The position numbers were made by a program, and so were the translations under genes. Positions 21,913 through 34,090 of a DNA stretch of 64,000 nt are shown one piece after another; position 1 is the stretch's first letter, and each line of letters opens with the position of its first letter. The stretch is from Parus major (taxonomy: Eukaryota > Chordata > Aves > Passeriformes > Paridae): NCBI RefSeq assembly GCF_001522545.3, contig NC_031769.1, positions 14,430,256 to 14,494,255 on the forward strand, given 5' to 3'. The notes under the pieces were generated by a model. The model did no database searches. It had not been told where the DNA came from and worked only from the letters and a program-made list of their open reading frames with translations.

Positions 21913-24900
21913 AACCTGCTCTTCCATGTGCTCACAGGGAGCTTTCAGAGCTACCTTTCTTCACTCCTGACTATCAGAATTGAAGTGCACTTGGGTACAC
22001 TTTACACTTCGACCTTTACAGGCAGAGGTAAAGGGTTTTTCCCACTTCCTAACTCACCTGGCCCTACAACACGGCCTCTTTGTCTTATTCCTGCCTCTGG
22101 CTGCAAGTTACTGCTCTGGGTTAGGGTGAGCTTTGATTCTGTGGTGCTTCATCTGGGCCTCTCTACACCCTGACCCCACCATTTTTAAACATAATTAATT
22201 GGTTCAGGCTCCTGTATATTACTGGAAGCAGAAACTCCTCTATGCTGTGGCTTCTTTTCTAACAGGTAACACCTTGTCAGAGCACTGAGGTGACAGTCCA
22301 GATCTTGCACCAGGAGAGATTTGTTCTGTGCCTTCTTGCTTTTCTGCCCTTCTGGCTTTGGTAAGGACTGTGTACCTCTCCTGCTGAGAGACTTTGGCCT
22401 GATATGGAGAAGCGTTAAGAAAGGCTGCCTGCAGGCAGACAGACAGACACATAGACAGAGTGATAACTGAACTTTGGTACAGAATTGGGCTCTGCAGTCT
22501 CTGGTTTATGTGTTTGTGAAGGGAGTCAGCAGCATTTTTAAGCCGGTTGCTTCCAGTGATTCACTTTCAGGAGACCTAGAAGTGTTGTGAGGATTGCAGG
22601 GATAAAGACTGGTCATAGATTACTCATAAAAAGCAAGATATTTTAGAAGAATAAATTAAATGCTAACTGACAATCTGCTTGCCAAGTTTTAGTTCAGTGG
22701 AGTTGAAATGGCCAAGATTTTAATGCCAACAATTGAGGTTTGCAAAGGAAATACCAAACCAACCTGGTGGAAAAAGAGGTGGACATTAAATTACAGACCA
22801 AAGACTGCCTTTGCTTCGTAGGTGGAGAAATAAACAAATTACAAAAAAGAAAATCAGTCTGAGTTTTTCAATTTGATTCCTGTTTCTAAGCAGAAAAATG
22901 TAGGATGTCTCACTAATCTCAGAGCTCGAGGGGACGCTCAGCAAACTGTGCAGAACTGTTGGCGAGAGGACAGGGAAGAGGACCAATACAGGGAAGTGTT
23001 GCAAAAGTGCTCAGAAACTGGTGCTCGGTCTCATCATGTAAAAACTTAAAAAGAACCCAGACCACAAATTCTTGCCTGTTCTTATTTCAGCTAGTGCCAA
23101 ACAGACACATTCTTTCATGTATACAATAGTTTTTCTTGGATACAATGTCAACAATATATACTTGTCGTTGGACATTTGTGTAATTTTTCCTGTATAATGT
23201 GTAAGAGCATGTTCCTGAATTCCTGCAGCAGCAGCAGGCCAGCTAAATTCACCGTGAGCCCTATCTTCATCCAAGAGGCATTCCTCTGAAGCTGGAGAAA
23301 CTATTCACTATGTGGGGACTGCCAAAGCACACTGGAGCAAGGAGAGCAAAATCTTCTCCTGAAGTATTATTTCAGTCATTTCAGTTTTACAAAATACAGG
23401 AGAAAACATTGTACATTGCATGGTTAGACTTATTTGTCTGCTGCAGAAGACTGAATATATTTCATCCAGAAATGACAGGGGTGCCTGAAAAACCACTTCT
23501 CAGAATTAGAAGGTTCATTCTGCAATGCAGCTTGCCAAACCACACCCAGAAATGGACATCAGAGAGGTCACAGCACAGAATGCTAAGGCACAGGCACTGG
23601 TTCTTACACAGGACCAACCTAGAGACAACTTGATCAAGCAGATTCTGCACCATGTACATCCCAAACAGATGTGCTGCATTTGTGGGTTGTGGAAGAGACT
23701 GGCAGCCAGTGGCCAAAATTTCCAGACTGCTCTATTCAGATTACCTATGAATGACTGTCCTCCCATTTTTAACTTGCTAGCTCAATGCAAGTCTTTCCTG
23801 CTCAGTTAAGCAGATGTCGTGCTACAGCAGAGTATTTCTGGGGTTTCTGCTGCAAATTATTCATATCTGGAAAAAAAGGTGGCACTGGGTACTATTTGGG
23901 TACTCAATTACATATAACAGTCACCTGTGCATGCCTTTTGCAATGGTTGCAGTCATTTGCAATAAGTTGCTGCAATTTTGCTTACTTTTTTGTTATTATT
24001 TTCTGTTCTTTCTAAATTTTACTTTTATGTAAAATAGTTTGTAACAATTTTAAAATAAATATGTGTTTTATCACATGCACATATGTAAAGCTTGTGGTGC
24101 AGAGGAATATGCAGACTATTGTAACTCTTGCTTAAACTATGCACAACCTTTTTAGTTTTAACCTAATAAATCTAAACCTAAAATAAATTTAACCTCAAAT
24201 AAATTTTACTAAATAAAGTCAGAGAAAAGCTTTACTGATTAAATGATCTTAGCTGCAGGAATATATAATTTAGTTTTTCGTATATGGTCCTTGCTAGAGG
24301 TAAATAAGATATCACTGCAGTACTGTTCACTCTGTTACAGCTCTGCCTGTGTCAGCATTTACATTGCAAACCTCTTCTTCCAGGGGTTTATAATTCAGCC
24401 ATAAAATGCACTCCAGTCTGAAACTTGGCATACAATGTCGCAGTCTGGCAGTGAATTTATTTTACAAAAAGTGAGAACAATCCAATATCTGTTTGGCTGC
24501 ATCTAAGTATAATTGTTTAGAGTTTTAGCAACAGAGTGGGATGCACAGCAGATCTGGAGAAGTATCCACCTGTCTGACATATCACTCCAGTCTCACCCTT
24601 TTAAGGCCACCATAAAATCCTGTGTCAAACTATGTCAAAGCCTGAAATGTTTTGTGAAATTTTAATGCTAGAGTGAGTTTAATTCCAAAGGTGGAGTTTC
24701 AGAAGTGTTGTGCAGTGCACTTCTCCAGGTAGCACTGCCACTGCTCCCAATGCCAACAGAGCTCAGCTGAGCTCCCAGACAGCTCTTCACAGCACATAAC
24801 CAAGCCCCAGACCTGCTGTGATGGTGGGTAGCAATGTCTGCTTCACTTTTACTTGTACCTTCATTCTCAGGATCTGACTCTTCTCTCCACTTCTTGCACA

Positions 24901-26019
24901 GAGCAGGAGCCCAGGCATCCCATCCCACACCGCTCATTGCAGTCCAGGCTGCACAGGGAGCCCTTCCACCGGGCCAGCCTTTGATCTCCTAGCAATCACA
25001 TAGGAAACAGCCCCATAAATAGTGGAGCTGTTAAAGTCAGGATCTCACGTTCAGATGCTGAGTTTGCCATGCCCTCCCTGTGGCTTTGCTGGGAATGTCT
25101 GATGTTGCAGTCCCCAAGGCCAGGTTGGTGGGCAGTGGGGAAGCAGCGCCTTCACCGCACAGCCACAAACCTCCTCCTTCTCCTCAGCAGCAGTTACCTC
25201 CCCAAAGTCCTCACCCAAAGTTTCCAAGAGAATTCCTGGCATTATGACAAGGCTTTTTTCTGCTGTTAGTGCTGGAACATAACTTGGGTGTTTACATCCT
25301 TGGATTTGCCATAAAATTACCACTTCCAAAGATATTAGTGCGTTAAAAAGCGAATACTACCAGAAGAGCAGGCAAAGGACCTTTTTATATAGCACATCTA
25401 CTCTCTGCTCTTGCTCCGTGCCACACCTCAGGTTTTCTCCTTCAGTTTCAAGAACGTGTTTTGGCTCTCTCTCTAGCCAAACCGAGGAGCTGAGTGAGCA
25501 CTAGTCTAGTTTGCCAGGTTTGATATACACTCACCAACCGGCAATTATGGAAACCATTTGAAATGTAGAGCATATACTAATACATAGATTTGGAGTAATT
25601 CTGTTATTAACCATTAAAGAATATGTTTTATTTAAATATAAATAGAAAGGTTGATGAGATTTTATCTAGAATCCATCTTTAAGACAAATATATGAGATGT
25701 AGTTTCCAAATATTAATTCACTTTCATCTCATGATATTTCCTTTTGGAAAGCCTCAACCCTCCAGGTTCTCTCTGTTTCTGCACTGCAGATGTTGGAAGA
25801 TTGTGATATTGATTGCATCTGTTTAAAAATGAGCAGTTTGCAACATTATCTTTAATCTAAGCAATATAAGACTACGCTCGGGGGGAAAAAACCATAAATG
25901 TGGCATTGAGCATATACACACAAAAGTATCATTTTAATAATGTCATAATCTTAAAATATAACTCAAGTAGACACCTAGTATTCTGTAAAAATGAATTTAA
26001 AGAAAAACAGACATGATGT
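21913..26019. other. Non-coding stretch
   Basis: No supported gene. Overlapping small frames at 23308-23809 on both strands show no motif and contradict each other. AT-rich sequence with many AATAAA-type hexamers lies around 24040-24220, which is expected by composition. Nothing else stands out. Confidence 0.5.
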
Positions 26020-26460
26020 TCCAACTTGCTTAAGCCAAAGTTTGCATTGGATGTACATTCAGGGCATATTTTGCCTGAATTGTTCAACTATTTATGTCAT
26101 TTGGAAGGGGATTATTTCCAGTATCCAGCAATGAAACTGATCTTCCAAACCCATTGGCAATTTCTATCACAGAAATAAAACCTCAGCAATTAGGTAATTA
26201 AGTCACTGAAACAACCAATTCAATCAAATATTTGGGCTCCAATGTAAAATACATGTTTAATGATAGTCAAGCTGTTTTGCTGTCTCTGGGCAATATTAAG
26301 AAATGGGAGGGAAATAAATCTTAATATTGAAATATGCAAGCTATCATAACAAGGATTATGGGAGAAAAATAGGCAAAATTAAAATATGATTCAAATTTTA
26401 AAAATTGAGCCAAAATTGTACATTGCATATTTACAGAACTCAACAGAGTTACAGTAATAT
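26020..26460. other. AT-rich stretch resembling a conserved non-coding element
   Basis: This stretch avoids simple repeats despite its high AT content. It contains homeodomain- and forkhead-like words such as AGCAATTAGGTAATTAAGTC, CAATATTAAGAAAT and TTGTTCAACTATTTATG. Its texture is that of long conserved elements near developmental genes. The evidence is compositional only. Confidence 0.25.
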
Positions 26461-27481
26461 AGCTCCTTCATCCTGAAGAGTTTCTTCCATTTGAGGTTTT
26501 TTCTGGCCAGGGAAGGCATATACATTTTATGAGCACAGTAGCAACACACATTAAGCAAGTCTGTTCATGGTTACACTGGAAAAACAGGGCATTTCTTTCT
26601 ATACAAGTACCTTTTTTGAAAAAGCACAAATAGCTAAAGTTCCAATTGTCACCAATTTTCACCCAAGAAGGAAAAAGATAGTGGAAGCATCCACCATGCA
26701 GATAATGTTAGAAATGTAACATTAGCAGAAATGTTGAACCTGTAAATAAGAAAATATTTTCATGACAACAAAAATAAATCATTCAGAAATCTTATGAAAG
26801 ATTTGTTTCTGATAAATTTTTAGACTGAGTTTGAAATTGGAAGAGGTAACTTCTTTGTTGTGATGTTATGGAGATAAGATGTTTTCCTCAGTGCTGAAAC
26901 TCTTGAAATGACTGGCAAGATCCAAGAATGAAAATATAGGTCTCAAGTGACAAATTGTATGAAAAAAAAAGGCTGATTTTTTTCTATGAATGTATGAAAT
27001 CACAAAACAGATTGACATTTTGAAGAAAATTAACTGGACAGTGTTTATTTTTCTGCCCAAGGCTTTTCTCCTGCTGGACTTAGGGGCCATGTACAACTGA
27101 GCTGAAATGAGCATGCTGAAGGATGGGTTTTTCTGCCCATCCACCAAGAAACTGCAGCAGGGGTCCAGCTTTTACCTTCCTGTCCCACAATCAGCCCTGG
27201 CCCAAAGAGCTAGTGCAATCAGGATAAAGTCTTTCGGCTTTCGTGACATCCTAAGTCCTTGGTTTTGTCCAGACACCCAAAGCAAGGCCATCTTGGTGTG
27301 CTGATCCAATTTTTGTATGACATGAAATTAGCACAGCCATCAGCTGAGAAAAGATTTTGATTGCTAGTAGCCCTCAATGTGGAAGGTCTTCTCTTTACTT
27401 AGAAGTTCTCTGAGTCATTCCATTCTTCTGTTTTCTCTTTGGTCCTCGTTAGCAGTGGTTATATAAATTAGATTAACTTAC
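26461..27481. other. Non-coding stretch
   Basis: No supported gene. A minus-strand 52-codon frame at about 27188-27340 contains RKPKD and ends at a possible donor, but nothing else supports it. Confidence 0.45.
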
Positions 27482-27625
27482 CTTGCAGAAGTTGGCTCTC
27501 TCTGTAAAGTCTGCAGGCCCAGACTCGCATGAGATCATGTTGGCTATCCATTGGGTGCCACTACCAGGAATGAAAGTTATCACAATTTGGTGACATGCTT
27601 TCATCGATTGCCTATTTATGACCTC
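27482..27625 (-). CDS. Candidate exon with sulfotransferase-like PAPS-binding loop (speculative)
   Basis: On the minus strand a frame of about 48 codons runs from just after a TGA (27628-27626) to an ideal splice donor AAG|GTAAGT, with the exon end at 27482. An ATG lies at 27604-27602. The peptide contains a hydrophobic strand followed by a glycine-rich loop, HQIVITFIPGSGTQWIANMI, and ends ...ADFTERANFCK at the donor. Cytosolic sulfotransferases have a [D/Q]IVITTYPKSGTTW-like 5'-phosphosulfate-binding loop near an early exon end, and this segment fits the strand-P-x-SGT-x-W pattern. The usual lysine of the loop is glycine here, a variant also found in some family members. No convincing second sulfotransferase exon was found in the window. 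Exonic fossil, true exon and chance are all possible. The plus strand also carries an acceptor-like TTACCTTGCAG at the same place. Confidence 0.25.
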
Positions 27626-30102
27626 TCATTTGTTTTCCCGTCCATGATTCCTGAGAGGTTTATTTGTCACAGAACTGCTGCTATCTGAGCTGGCTTCCAA
27701 CCTGACACAAAGACAGCACTGTTTCAAAGTTATTTTATGCAACTAAACAAACATGGGTCAAAGAAGGGAGAAGAGCTTCAAATTATTATTCCCAAGGTTG
27801 AACTTTTAAGTCTAAGTCATCAGGTTTTTATTTTAAAGGCAATCTCAGATCAATATTGCCTTGTGGGAATTTTTGGTGGAACAAACCTAAACCTGTGCTG
27901 TGATTCATGAAATCATTCACATGTTCTTTGAAAAAGTTTTTGCCACGAGCTAGGTGAAAGTCATAAGTATCTCCCAAAAGGATACCATCATCACTGTTCA
28001 TTCATCTTCAGACAAGTGAATTAACTGAGTTTGAATGCAAATCCCCCATGGAAGACAGCATCCAAGTCCCCAGGAATCAGGTCTGCTGGTGTGAACTTCC
28101 TCTACACTCCTTCCTCACAGCTCCAAGTATCAGTGACTGTAGTCTGTTATTTACATTTCAAAAATGAAGATGTTGAGATGGTTGCACAATGCCTGGCCAC
28201 CTGCTCATAACTCTCTTAAGAATATAGAAACTAGGAAATTGGATCAGACCCAGCCCCTTCAGCCCTCTAGTCCTGTCCCCAGTGTGTTTTAGGCCATGTT
28301 AGAGCTCCATGGAGAACGGGGAAACTACAGAATGAGATTCCTTGTATTCTCCCATTTTATAATAGTGTTTTAAGGAATTTTACAATAAGTAGTTCACTTT
28401 AAAGCTGCGGGCTCATTATGCATAGATATACATATAGTTATGATAGTGTTCAATTTCAAACAACAAAAGAATATATTTTTTCACTCAGCTATTATTTCAG
28501 CCCTGTCTGTGACAACAGATTCCAGAGAATAATTAAGAACTGTAAGGAAAAAGGGCTGATGTTTGATTGTTTTAAACTTACTGTTGGATAAGCACTTTGG
28601 CTGTCTCTAATTCTGTTGTGACAAAGCATCTAGTTTTGTCTTTTTTTTCCCCACAAACCATTTGTAATTTCACAGATTTACATTACAGCCATAGAAAAGA
28701 GGAATAATTTCACTTTTGAAATTGAAAATCCTAGCCACAGCAGGTTTCCTCTGCAAATGCTTTTCCAGACCTCTGATCTGCATCATACATCCTTTATTCT
28801 CCGCAGTTCTTGCCACGTACTCTCTGAAATGAGATCACCTGGCCCCGTGCAGCACTCAAGAAGCAGGAGCTCTGAGGGCTGAGGCAATGGTACACTGATT
28901 TCTGGTCCTCTTGCTGTTTCTGTCCTGTGAGCTCTTGCAGGCTGCTTGTCCCTTTGGCTGCTGCAGAGCATTGCACGGTGTGTTCAGCCCCCACTGTCTC
29001 AGAAACACCAGTTTGAGAGACATGGGTTTTGTATTTTGAGACAGTGAAGAACTTCGTGCTTGTAGAGCTGCCCTTAAGCTTCCTTTGGCTGCTAATTTCA
29101 ACCAAATAGCATGAGGCCAGCATTTGGGTGCAGAAACAAGCCTCCGTTTTCATGTTGAGATCAGAGTAGGTTTGCTAATAGTCATAGGTGGAACACAGCT
29201 GTCACAATTAATCCCTGTGCACTGCTGGGTAGCTCTGACCTCCTGGATGGGATAAGAAGGTGCATGGGAGAGAAGGATGCCTAAGATTTAAAGGAACAGT
29301 CCATTTATTTTTTTTTATTTCAGTTTTGACCATAAAGCAAAGGTGTTCTTACTTGCTTTAACAAGTAAATCTGTTTATTGGGAGAAATTGCTTCAGATTA
29401 CAATAAGAATTTGTTTCTATGAAAACTTTTTATTAGTTTTAATCATTCAGAGAGCCTTGGAAAGGTGATGGAGCCCATATCCTTGACCACAACAACCTAC
29501 CATTAAAAAAATTTAACCCTTCACCCCTGTAAAAAGAAAAAAGGTAATGTAAACATTGTTCAGTCTCATTTTCTGTATTACCAGTGTTGCTATTTCTGTG
29601 TCACATAGGCCCTCCACATATATTTAAAGTGCATATGTTGAGAGGAACCCTTTGGCTCTGCCCTTTTTGTTATTTCAATGTTCAGGAATGAAATACACTG
29701 TTTATGTGACTCCAGGTTTTGCACTTGCTCGTAGGCTGTGTATACTGTTCATAAGGTGGGTTTATAAAGTGGAATGACCTCAGCCACCTAGTTTTCAAGC
29801 CCCAAGTCCAGATGTTGACACAAATCCTTCAGTCTCAATCATATTTTTTTCTTTATGTTATTGATAGTTAATTGAAATTTGTAATTTTTTTCTTGCTACT
29901 TAGAAAAATGCATGCTAAAAAATAAAGAAACTTTGTATTCAGCTTACTTGTCAGCTGGGACTTTAGAACTCCCTTAGAGGTCAGATTTTCTTTCTTCTTT
30001 TTTTATTTACTTCTCCAAAATATGCTTCTAAGAAGTTGTGGCTTCTCCTCATTACAGAAGACAGACAGAATTCTGCTAGTTCAAGATAACAGCAGAATTA
30101 TC
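27626..30102. other. Non-coding stretch
   Basis: No supported gene. Overlapping minus-strand frames at 28783-29153 are three shifted readings of the same sequence and carry no motif. A weak old-repeat candidate at 28231-28320 is listed separately. Confidence 0.5.
28231..28320 (+). repeat. Possible degraded ancient CR1-type / sauropsid interspersed repeat
   Basis: GAAATTGGATCAGACCCAGC, then CCTCTAGTCCTGTCCCCAGTG and GGCCATGTTAGAGCTCC, keep the order of phrases seen in an old reptile and bird repeat (roughly 'ggatcagacc ... gtccatctagtcc ... cctgtctcc ... agtggcc'). The match is short and has gaps. It comes from memory of the family's phrasing, not from an alignment. Confidence 0.25.
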
Positions 30103-30127
30103 TGCATGTGCTGTATCAGCACATGCA
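30103..30127. repeat. Perfect 11-bp-arm inverted repeat (hairpin)
   Basis: TGCATGTGCTG (30103-30113), the loop TAT and CAGCACATGCA (30117-30127) form a perfect stem. With one bulged C it can be extended by three more pairs (TAT at 30099-30101 with ATA at 30128-30130). It is short for a miRNA precursor. Confidence 0.85.
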
Positions 30128-31036
30128 ATACACCTGGAGTGGGATCTGCAAGCACCTGTGTTGCCTAGATGAAGTAAACAGAAGAAGCTAATGGAAGTAG
30201 CTTTTACTCTATGAAATATTTACAAAGTCCAAATTTCTTGATGTCCCAGCATTCCCTTCCTACCACCCCTTCCACCCTCTATCACCCCCCACTCTCTGCC
30301 CAAGAAAATGTTGTTATCCTTGTTTCATATTAGAAATCAGAAATGTCTGACTTACTAATCTGCCATTTTATCTGAACATCCAAAGCTTTCTCTTCTACTG
30401 TCATATAGGAGTAAAAAATTCTTCCCCTCCTTCATATCTCTTGCTTTCATCTAAATAAAGATTCTTTTTAATTAATGTTTTTTTTTTTATTTTCCCCCCC
30501 GAGTAAAGAGTTGAAATTCTGGAAATCGTGGTTCCCTGTTTGTGAAACAGACCCAGACTACCTTGGAGGAATGTTTTAATAAAATGACTGATTTCAAGGT
30601 AGGAGGTCATGCTGGTAGGAGGTCTTGAGCTCAACATTGGATATATGAAGCTGCTTGGAAGCTGGGGGAGGAAAACAGCCTGCAAGGCAGAACATTTTGG
30701 AGAAGGCAGTAAAAGGTCAATCTCTGTGCACATGGCTGTGTTTGCTACAGATGCAACAACTTTGTGTATCACTGCCTTTATTTTCCCAGCTTTGGCCCCA
30801 GCACTTGAGACACGCTCTTAGTAGGTTGCAGGATTAACAAATAGAGTCCAAGTAGATAAAGAAGGTAGAGAGTCAGGAGAGATACTCTGAGTAGGAGGGA
30901 AAGTGGGGGAAAAAACCCTAAATGCTTATACAGAGCCATGGCCATAGCTATGAAAAGACAAAAGTAAAGGTAAAGCTTTTTTATTTACTTTCTTGCTCAT
31001 GTTGTTGGTCTCAATAGACACAGAAAATAGCAAGGA
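30128..31036. other. Non-coding stretch
   Basis: No supported gene. It contains a T-rich tract and a run of seven Cs (about 30479-30500). The minus frame at 30401-30772 (123 codons) lacks any motif. Confidence 0.45.
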
Positions 31037-34000
31037 GTGAGTGAGACTTCAGCAAGGAATAATATCCAAACTACAGAACAAGTGGATAACAGTGTCAGAC
31101 AAATGGCCTGTTCCAGGCAGATGAGACTGCCCAAGAGGAAAATTGAGATTTATACTACACAGATGAGAAATCTGGCATCACCTATGAATTTGGAGACATT
31201 AAATATTTCCCAGTTAATAACCAGGTCATTTGTGAGATGTGTGCTTCCAGCTTGCTGGAATGATCAGTGAAAGAAACAGTTCTAAACCATAGTTAAACGC
31301 CTCAAAATAGCGATGGCTACAAAACTGCCCTGGGGAAGAAATGGACACAAGGGCAGAACAGATATGGGACACCAGAAAAAGTCCTCTTCTGAACTGTCTG
31401 GAAAAAACCCCTGTGTGGGTTGTGGGTGCAAGCAGGTGAATGGAGCACTGCAGAACAGCTGATGAGGTGGAGAAAAGCCAACAAGAGCTGGGTCACAAAC
31501 CCATTCTGTGACCAGTAAGGCGATCAAGGTGGCTGTGGAGACAGCTGAAGACAGAGCTGTTGTTACCAGGATCAGCCACAGCTGCTGATGGAGAAGAGAG
31601 GATGGGTGAAACTCTGGGCAGTATCTAAACAATTCCCCTGGGAGGAAGGCCCTGGATATCACAGACTCTCAGAGCCTAAGATGTGGCTGAAGTTAGAGAT
31701 GGTCTCCCTGCCCTGCTCCACAGAGTGCACCCATGAGTGCCAAGCTGCAGATCGTCTGTTTTTGCAAGACAGTGATAAAGCACAGGCAGAAAAGCCTGCA
31801 GAAACAGGCATCATTCATCCTCCAGTGCCACATGGAGTCTGGGTCTGCCTTGGGGGGAGAAAACTCTCAGGTAACCACAGCACCTGCTGCTGAAGTCAGG
31901 TAAACTGAATATTGAAAAGAAGGACTAAATAATAGGATCACACCTGTAGTGTGCACCTCTCGTGGTGCAGTAATGGGCTCACTGAGATGGATGAGCCATT
32001 CAGCTGCCTGTCAGTGCCCACACAGCTCCTGGCAAGGAAAGCTTGGAAGAAATGCCCCTGAGCACCTGGCCAGACAGAGAGGTGCTGCAGCACCAGCATC
32101 TTGGGGGTATTGCAGACAGAGCTGTGTGACAGAGGAAGTCTGTAGGAATATCTGACTGCATTCTGCAACCTCAGCACAATGGTCAGGAGGAGAACATCAG
32201 GGCAAAATTAGCATGCTGCTAATCCTCTGCATCTGATGTCTGTTGGTTTCTGAAGGACACTGATTGATGAGCCCCAGATAAAAGAAGACATCTGACCATT
32301 TGTACAGACAGGCAGCTGTCTCCCCTCTGGAAAACCCAGGAACAGGAATGGGGAGCCTGGGGGCCTCAGTCTCTGTGGGACAACCAGAGCTCCAGCCTGC
32401 TGCCACAGAAGGACAACTGAGAACAAAGCAGAGCAAATGCCCAGAGAAGCCCTGGGCATTTGGTGACAGAGTCCCAGCATACTGTTGGGTAGAGAAGGAC
32501 CTAGAGAAGAGTTTCTCTCCCCTATTTTCTTTAGACCCATTAGTTCAACTTAGAAGCTTTGATCAGTGATAGTATCCCAGAGAGGTCTTAATGACATATG
32601 TAATTACATTAAGCAATTACATGACTTTTTTTTTTCTCTAGTACTACAGTGGAAAATAAAGTACTGTCCTTAGGACTACTCCCAAGCTACATTTCTCTGA
32701 GGAAAATAAATACTATTTAACACATGATAAAACCATGTTGGAAATGTCCAGGCATCTAACAAAGTACTGAAGAGCTCCAGGTGCTGTAGAAAGTAGAGCA
32801 GCTCACGGTCACTGGTAGAGGGAATATTGCCAAGGAAACTCCTTGTTGCTGCCTGGTAAGAGACCATCTGTGACCATGGCAATAGGCAGAGCAGTAGTCC
32901 CAGCAGACTGGCACCAGGAGATGAACACTCAGGCAAGCCAGTGATTATCTCTGGCAGCCACAATAGGATGCTCAGCTGATGTACATCAAGTAGTGTGACC
33001 ATTGAGTGATCAGGTCAGGAAAATACCAGGCCCAAAAAGAGTCAGAAATTATTTGTTCTGTTTTAAAGGCACTAACTACATGGTCATGCTAAATTGTTAT
33101 TTCTCTTTCTAAAAAACTGGGTTGTGTGGAAGGCATTCAAGCGAGAACAGAGATCATGAAATACAAGGTACATTTCTCAGTAGGTTGTAATGCACTGCAG
33201 CATAATTCAAATAATTCAGTACCAGGAGAATCTGAGCACAAGACCTCTTCCCCTGGGTACCTACAAAACAAGTGAAAGGCAGGAATGACAGTAAAGAGCC
33301 AGGAGCAAAAACTGCAGAGACAAGAAGAGATGTCTATTTGGAAATACCATGTTCTTGCAGCAATCCTCCCAGGGATGGAACACCATCTCAGCAAGAGACC
33401 AATGAGTAGCAAAATCTAGACCCCAGGGTAAAGTGACAGACAGGCTGTCAGCAGCTACAGGCATCACAGTGCTGGGATAGACCAGTGGCTTGCAGCAATA
33501 AAGAGAGCTGGGGGTAAAGCCACTGTAGGGCAATGGGCAGTGCCTGAGTGGCAGACCAGCTGTGAGGCATGAGACAACGCTGTGATCTGCAGACACAGGG
33601 GTGCTGGTGGGTGCCTGCTGGTACTCAAGGCAGCACTGGAGGTAAAACCGAAGACAGATCACCACAAGGCAAGTGGAGAACAAGGCAGACATAGCAAGAT
33701 TTCAGGTCTTCACTGATTTGACACAGGAGTGCTGAGGAAATGGGTGTCCTAGGAAGCCAGAGGAGCCTGCATGACTGAAGCAGCCAAAGAGGCTTGAAAA
33801 GCCTCCTCAGGAGCAATAACACAAACAAAATGGGGAAAGCTGGACTGAAGGGAGGCACACTTGGAAGACAACAAGGCTCTAGGTACTGTTGGACAGCAGC
33901 AGCAGCTGTCAGACCCCAGCTAAGGCTGTGCAGGGGTAACTCCTCGCTCAGCAATAGCTGCCAACATGGCAGCAATAAACAGCTAAGAGGAGAGATTAAT

Positions 34001-34090
34001 GACCTCCAAAGGTCTTGGAGGAGCAAGTGTGGCTGTGGAGAGGGGCTTGGAGGGGGCACCAGGAACTGCATCTGCATTTGCTTGGCTTGA
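31037..34090. other. Higher-GC block with many medium open frames, origin unclear
   Basis: GC content rises visibly compared with the flanks, and the plus strand is purine-rich (repeated CAGCAG, GGAG, AGACAG words). The minus strand therefore has few stops, and it carries a ladder of shifted frames: 31282-31662, 32208-32540, 32676-33002, 33261-33692 and 33625-34077. They are leucine-, serine- and proline-rich, as expected from reading a purine-rich strand in antisense. I found no reverse transcriptase, integrase, protease or zinc-knuckle motif and no paired long terminal repeats. It could be a heavily decayed retroelement, a transcribed non-coding gene, or just a local composition shift. Confidence 0.35.

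Noticed and set aside
27188..27340. Minus-strand frame containing RKPKD, similar to the sulfotransferase RNPKD motif
   Set aside because: The residues after PKD do not fit the family, and the distance and phase to the 27.5 kb candidate are unsupported.
31655..31770. Possible antisense CR1 start (TATCACAGACTCTCAGAGCC ... AGAGATGGTCTCCCTGCC)
   Set aside because: It only loosely resembles the familiar 'atcacagaatcatagaatgg ... gatcatctagtccaa' phrase, with too many differences to claim.
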